From the NCBI GenBank assembly GCA_012797095.1, contig JAAZPS010000330.1, forward strand, positions 1 through 7,638: a DNA stretch of 7,638 nucleotides, written 5' to 3'. Each line of letters begins with the position of its first letter. The stretch's first letter is position 1. The position numbers and the translations under genes were made by a program. This document shows, one piece after another, positions 5,074 to 7,638 of the stretch. Origin of the DNA: Bacillota bacterium (lineage in GTDB: Bacteria; Bacillota; Dethiobacteria; DTU022). Below the pieces are notes generated by a model, which had not been told where the DNA came from, did not search any database, and saw only the letters and a program-made list of their open reading frames with translations.

Positions 5074-6078
5074 CTAGTTGTCGCCTCTGATCTTGAATTC
5101 ATTGGCCAGCACTGCAACGATGATGATGCCGCCCCTGAAGACATATTGCAGGTACGGACTGACTCCGACCAGGTTCAATATATTGTTGATAATGCCCAGG
5201 ATAAGTGCGCCGATGAGGGTGCCGCCGGCATTGCCGATCCCCCCGGCAAAGGTGGTCCCCCCGATAACCGTGGCCGCAATTGCATCCAGCTGCAGACCAT
5301 CGCCGGCCAGAGGCTCACCCACGGTTACCCGGGCAGTCATGATGATTGCGGCCACCGCCGCGATCACCCCGCTGATCACGAATATCGCTCCCTTGTAGCG
5401 GTTAACATTGATCCCCGCCAGGCGGGCCGCCTCCGAATTACCCCCCACAGCGTAGACATTCCGTCCAAAAGTGGTCGAGCGCAAGAAGAATATGGCCAGA
5501 GCATAGACCACCACCATGATCACCACCGGCACCGGGACAAACCAGATATAACCGGTGCCGAAGAAACGATAAGCATCGGAGACGCCCCGCAGGATCTGGC
5601 CGTTCGTGTACAGCAGGGCAAATCCCCGGTAAAGGGTCATCGTTGCCAGGGTGGCAATGAACGGGTACATCCGCCCCTTGGTGATCAACAGGGCGTTGAA
5701 GGAGCCCAGGAGCACACCGACCACCAGCATTACCAGGATGGCGATCCCCATCGACACCCCCTGGCCCTGCAATCCTACCGAGACCACCCCGCATACCCCC
5801 AGAATGGAGGCGACGGAAAGGTCCACTCCCCCGACCAGCATCGCCAGGGTCATCCCCAGACTCAGCAGAGCCAACACCGAGGCCTGACGGCCCACGCTCA
5901 ACAGATTATCACCAGTTAAAAAATGCGGACTCAAAATGCTTCCGATCAAGATCAGCAGCAATAAAGCGATGCCGTTCCTGTATCTGTTCAACAAAGACAA
6001 GATCACTTTGAGGATTCCCGGATTCTGAGACGCCAATTCTTGCTCGTTACATTTCTGCGCTTTTTGAGCCAACCCCAT
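5074..6078 (-). CDS. Sugar-type ABC transporter permease (RbsC-like)
   Basis: A 334-residue inner-membrane permease of the BPD_transp_2 (RbsC/XylH/MglC) family, moving the ligand across the membrane as a presumed homodimer. Visible features are a first transmembrane segment at about 36-51 (GIALLLLILIGSILSP), the family motif GGVDLSVAS (83-91), the cytoplasmic coupling loop TTFGRNVYAVGGNSEAARLAG (202-222), the conserved IGGTTFAGG (272-280) and a hydrophobic C-terminal segment before KIRGDN. The length is normal. The start is ATG 6078, with GGAGG 4 bases upstream; a longer frame opens at ATG 6141 but would add a basic stretch read from inside the ATPase gene. The gene overlaps the end of the ATPase gene by 32 bases, indicating translational coupling. 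It ends in TAG. Confidence 0.93.
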   Translation of the reverse strand: MGLAQKAQKCNEQELASQNPGILKVILSLLNRYRNGIALLLLILIGSILSPHFLTGDNLLSVGRQASVLALLSLGMTLAMLVGGVDLSVASILGVCGVVSVGLQGQGVSMGIAILVMLVVGVLLGSFNALLITKGRMYPFIATLATMTLYRGFALLYTNGQILRGVSDAYRFFGTGYIWFVPVPVVIMVVVYALAIFFLRSTTFGRNVYAVGGNSEAARLAGINVNRYKGAIFVISGVIAAVAAIIMTARVTVGEPLAGDGLQLDAIAATVIGGTTFAGGIGNAGGTLIGALILGIINNILNLVGVSPYLQYVFRGGIIIVAVLANEFKIRGDN

Positions 6079-7579
6079 TACCCCTCCCTGTGGCCAGATC
6101 CATGATTTTCTCCTCGGTAGCTTCCGCACGCTGCAGCACACCGGTAATGCTTCCCCGACACATCACCAGGATCCGGTCACTCATTCCCAATATTTCCGGC
6201 AATTCGGAAGAGATCATGATTATGCTGCAGCCTTCCTCGCAAAGTTGGTCCATCAGTCGGTAGATCTCTTCCTTCGCTCCAACATCGATCCCCCGTGTCG
6301 GCTCGTCGAAGATCAGTATCTTCGAGCGAGCAAATACCCACCTGGCGACAAGAACTTTCTGTTGATTACCCCCGCTGAGATACTTGGCTATCTGGCCCAG
6401 GCCGGGGGTCTTTATACGAAACTGCTCCACCAGACCGGCAACATCACCAGTCTCCCTTCTGCGGTGCACCACTCCCAGGCGCGAGATCAATTGCAGTGCC
6501 GCAATAGTGACATTATGAAAAACCGGAAGCTCCAGGAATAGACCCAGAGTTTTCCGGTTTTCGGTAAGTAGGCCGATCCCCTGTTCAACAGCGTCCTTCG
6601 GTTCCTTGAAATTGACCGGACTGCCCGCTACCTCAACCTGGCCGCTGTCAATGGCATCGGCGGCAAATATCGCGCGGGCCAATTCCGTGCGTCCCGCCCC
6701 GACCAGGCCGGCCACGCCAAGGATCTCTCCCCGCTTCAACTCGAAACTGATATCCTTCAGCATCTGGCCGCGGTTCAGCCTGTCCACTCGCAGCACCACT
6801 TCATCCTGCGGTTCTCGCGGAGGGGGAAATTCCTTGCCCAGCTCCCGGCCAACCATCATTCTCACCAGTTCCTCGCGCCCCGCAATCTCTTCGATCAGCC
6901 TGGTTCCGACCAGCTTGCCGTCCTTCAGAACAGTGACCTGATCGGCTATCTCGAAGATCTCCTCCAGACGGTGAGAGATATAGATCACCCCAACCCCCTT
7001 GCTCGTGAGGTTGCGAATGATCTTGAACAGGTTCCGGGTCTCCTGGGGGCTGAGAACGGCCGACGGTTCATCAAGCACGATCAACCGGGCATTGAATGAA
7101 AGAGCCTTGGCGATCTCGACAAGCTGACAGGTTGCACTGCCAACTCCGGCAATGAGGGCCCGGGGATCCACCTCGATCCCCAGTCGCTCGAAGATGGAGG
7201 CAGTCTGCCTGTACAGGGCATTCCAGTCAACCACTCCCAGTGCCTTGCTGGAGCAGGGAAGGCGCCCGACAAAAACATTTTCCGCCACATTCAGATAGGG
7301 TACCAGTTGATGTTCCTGCTGAACCATATTGATCCCCAGATCCAGGGAACAATCCGGACTGCTGATCTGCACCGGTTTTCCTTCAATCTGAATCTCGCCG
7401 GAATCTGCAAAATAGGCACCGACCAGAATCTTCATCAAGGTCGATTTTCCGGCACCATTTTCCCCCACCAGAGCATGTACCTGGCCGGCGCAGACATCAA
7501 GATTTACGCATTCTAGAGCATTGACACCCGGGAACTTCTTCGAAATGTCTTTCATAGAGAGCAATGGTGCAGTAGACAT
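6047..7579 (-). CDS. Sugar-type ABC transporter ATP-binding protein (RbsA/MglA-like, two ATPase domains)
   Basis: A 510-residue tandem ATPase of the CUT2 family that powers the adjacent permease. Domain 1 has Walker A GENGAGKST (39-47), Q-loop MVQQEH (85-90), Walker B LIVLDE (166-171) and switch His203 in ISHRLEE. Domain 2 has the degenerate Walker A GLVGAGRTE (291-299) usual for this family, a full signature LSGGNQQKV (401-409), Walker B ILIFDEPTRGID (421-432) and Ser in place of the switch His (ISSELPE). Domain 1's signature region, VGSATCQLVEIAKAL (146-160), departs from the usual LSxxxxQxVEIAKAL. The start is ATG 7579, with GGAGG 11 bases upstream; an in-frame TTG at 7597 lies at the ribosome site and is rejected. 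It is the first gene of the operon visible here. Annotation as a ribose transporter by default would be unsafe. Confidence 0.95.
   Translation of the reverse strand: MSTAPLLSMKDISKKFPGVNALECVNLDVCAGQVHALVGENGAGKSTLMKILVGAYFADSGEIQIEGKPVQISSPDCSLDLGINMVQQEHQLVPYLNVAENVFVGRLPCSSKALGVVDWNALYRQTASIFERLGIEVDPRALIAGVGSATCQLVEIAKALSFNARLIVLDEPSAVLSPQETRNLFKIIRNLTSKGVGVIYISHRLEEIFEIADQVTVLKDGKLVGTRLIEEIAGREELVRMMVGRELGKEFPPPREPQDEVVLRVDRLNRGQMLKDISFELKRGEILGVAGLVGAGRTELARAIFAADAIDSGQVEVAGSPVNFKEPKDAVEQGIGLLTENRKTLGLFLELPVFHNVTIAALQLISRLGVVHRRRETGDVAGLVEQFRIKTPGLGQIAKYLSGGNQQKVLVARWVFARSKILIFDEPTRGIDVGAKEEIYRLMDQLCEEGCSIIMISSELPEILGMSDRILVMCRGSITGVLQRAEATEEKIMDLATGRGNGVGSKSAEM
6083..6087 (-). promoter_or_regulatory. 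Ribosome binding site deciding the permease start
   Basis: GGAGG within GGGAGGGG, 4 bases before ATG 6078 and inside the 3' coding end of the ATPase gene. It supports a start at 6078 rather than at 6141. Confidence 0.6.
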
Positions 7580-7638
7580 CGTGATCTGTTCCTCCAACTC
7601 TGTTGCCGCGTGATATTGATTATTAGCTTTGCTTTTAC
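7580..7638. other. Short upstream region at the right edge
   Basis: Fifty-nine bases upstream of the ATPase gene. It holds the GGAGG ribosome site (7591-7595) and an AT-rich stretch including TAATAAT, but no matching -35 element can be identified. The sequence is too short to tell whether the promoter is here or whether a further operon gene precedes it. Confidence 0.4.

Noticed and set aside
5050..5919. Long plus-strand open frame opposite the permease gene (289 codons)
   Set aside because: It lies antisense to an unmistakable permease. Its translation is rich in His, Gln, Asp and Arg with no domain logic, as expected from the complement of hydrophobic codons.
3954..7579. Naming the transporter as ribose, xylose or galactose specific (rbs, xyl, mgl)
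   Set aside because: No sugar kinase, isomerase or repressor lies nearby, and the binding-protein pocket cannot be read for specificity by eye.
7600..7638. Promoter upstream of the ATPase gene, based on TAATAAT
   Set aside because: No -35 box at suitable spacing can be seen and the sequence ends too soon; an AT-rich patch alone is not enough.

Overview
The window is one compact, co-directional gene cluster, entirely on the minus strand, so transcription runs from high to low coordinates. In that order it holds: a sugar-type (CUT2/RbsA-like) ABC ATPase (7579-6047), its RbsC-like permease (6078-5074, overlapping the ATPase gene), a lipoprotein substrate-binding protein (4922-3954), a B12-binding corrinoid protein of the methylamine-methyltransferase type (3928-3278), a homologue of the monomethylamine:corrinoid methyltransferase MtmB (3247-1859), a methyltetrahydrofolate:corrinoid methyltransferase of the MtgA/AcsE type (1779-982), a LOG/TIGR00725-family Rossmann protein (895-368), and the first 87 codons of a carbamate kinase gene (261-1) that runs off the left edge. 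No gap exceeds about 150 bases. I see no tRNA, rRNA, CRISPR array or mobile element.

The organism is probably an anaerobic bacterium that feeds methyl groups into the folate branch of the Wood-Ljungdahl pathway. The evidence is the corrinoid/MtmB-like/methyl-THF methyltransferase trio, which uses tetrahydrofolate rather than coenzyme M, together with bacterial lipoprotein signals. Strong GGAGG ribosome sites and moderately high GC would fit a Bacillota-type acetogen or relative, but the phylum is a guess.

Read together, the genes look like an import-and-demethylate pathway. The ABC transporter brings in a small polar compound. The MtmB-like enzyme moves a methyl group from it (or from a derivative) to the corrinoid protein, and the MtgA-like enzyme passes it to tetrahydrofolate. 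The last two genes, a LOG-like protein and carbamate kinase, suggest that the demethylated skeleton is broken down to carbamoyl phosphate and yields ATP. The substrate cannot be read from the sequence.

The most interesting point is the MtmB homologue. Canonical archaeal MtmB has pyrrolysine, encoded by an in-frame UAG, at its active site. Here the reading frame has no amber codon, the aligned position is an ordinary glycine (GGC) followed by cysteine, and the other polar catalytic residues also appear replaced. It is therefore probably a non-pyrrolysine member of the MtmB family acting on something other than monomethylamine. Three intercistronic inverted repeats (near 5022-5046, 1802-1839 and 911-945) sit in the larger gaps and may set the relative expression of operon segments.
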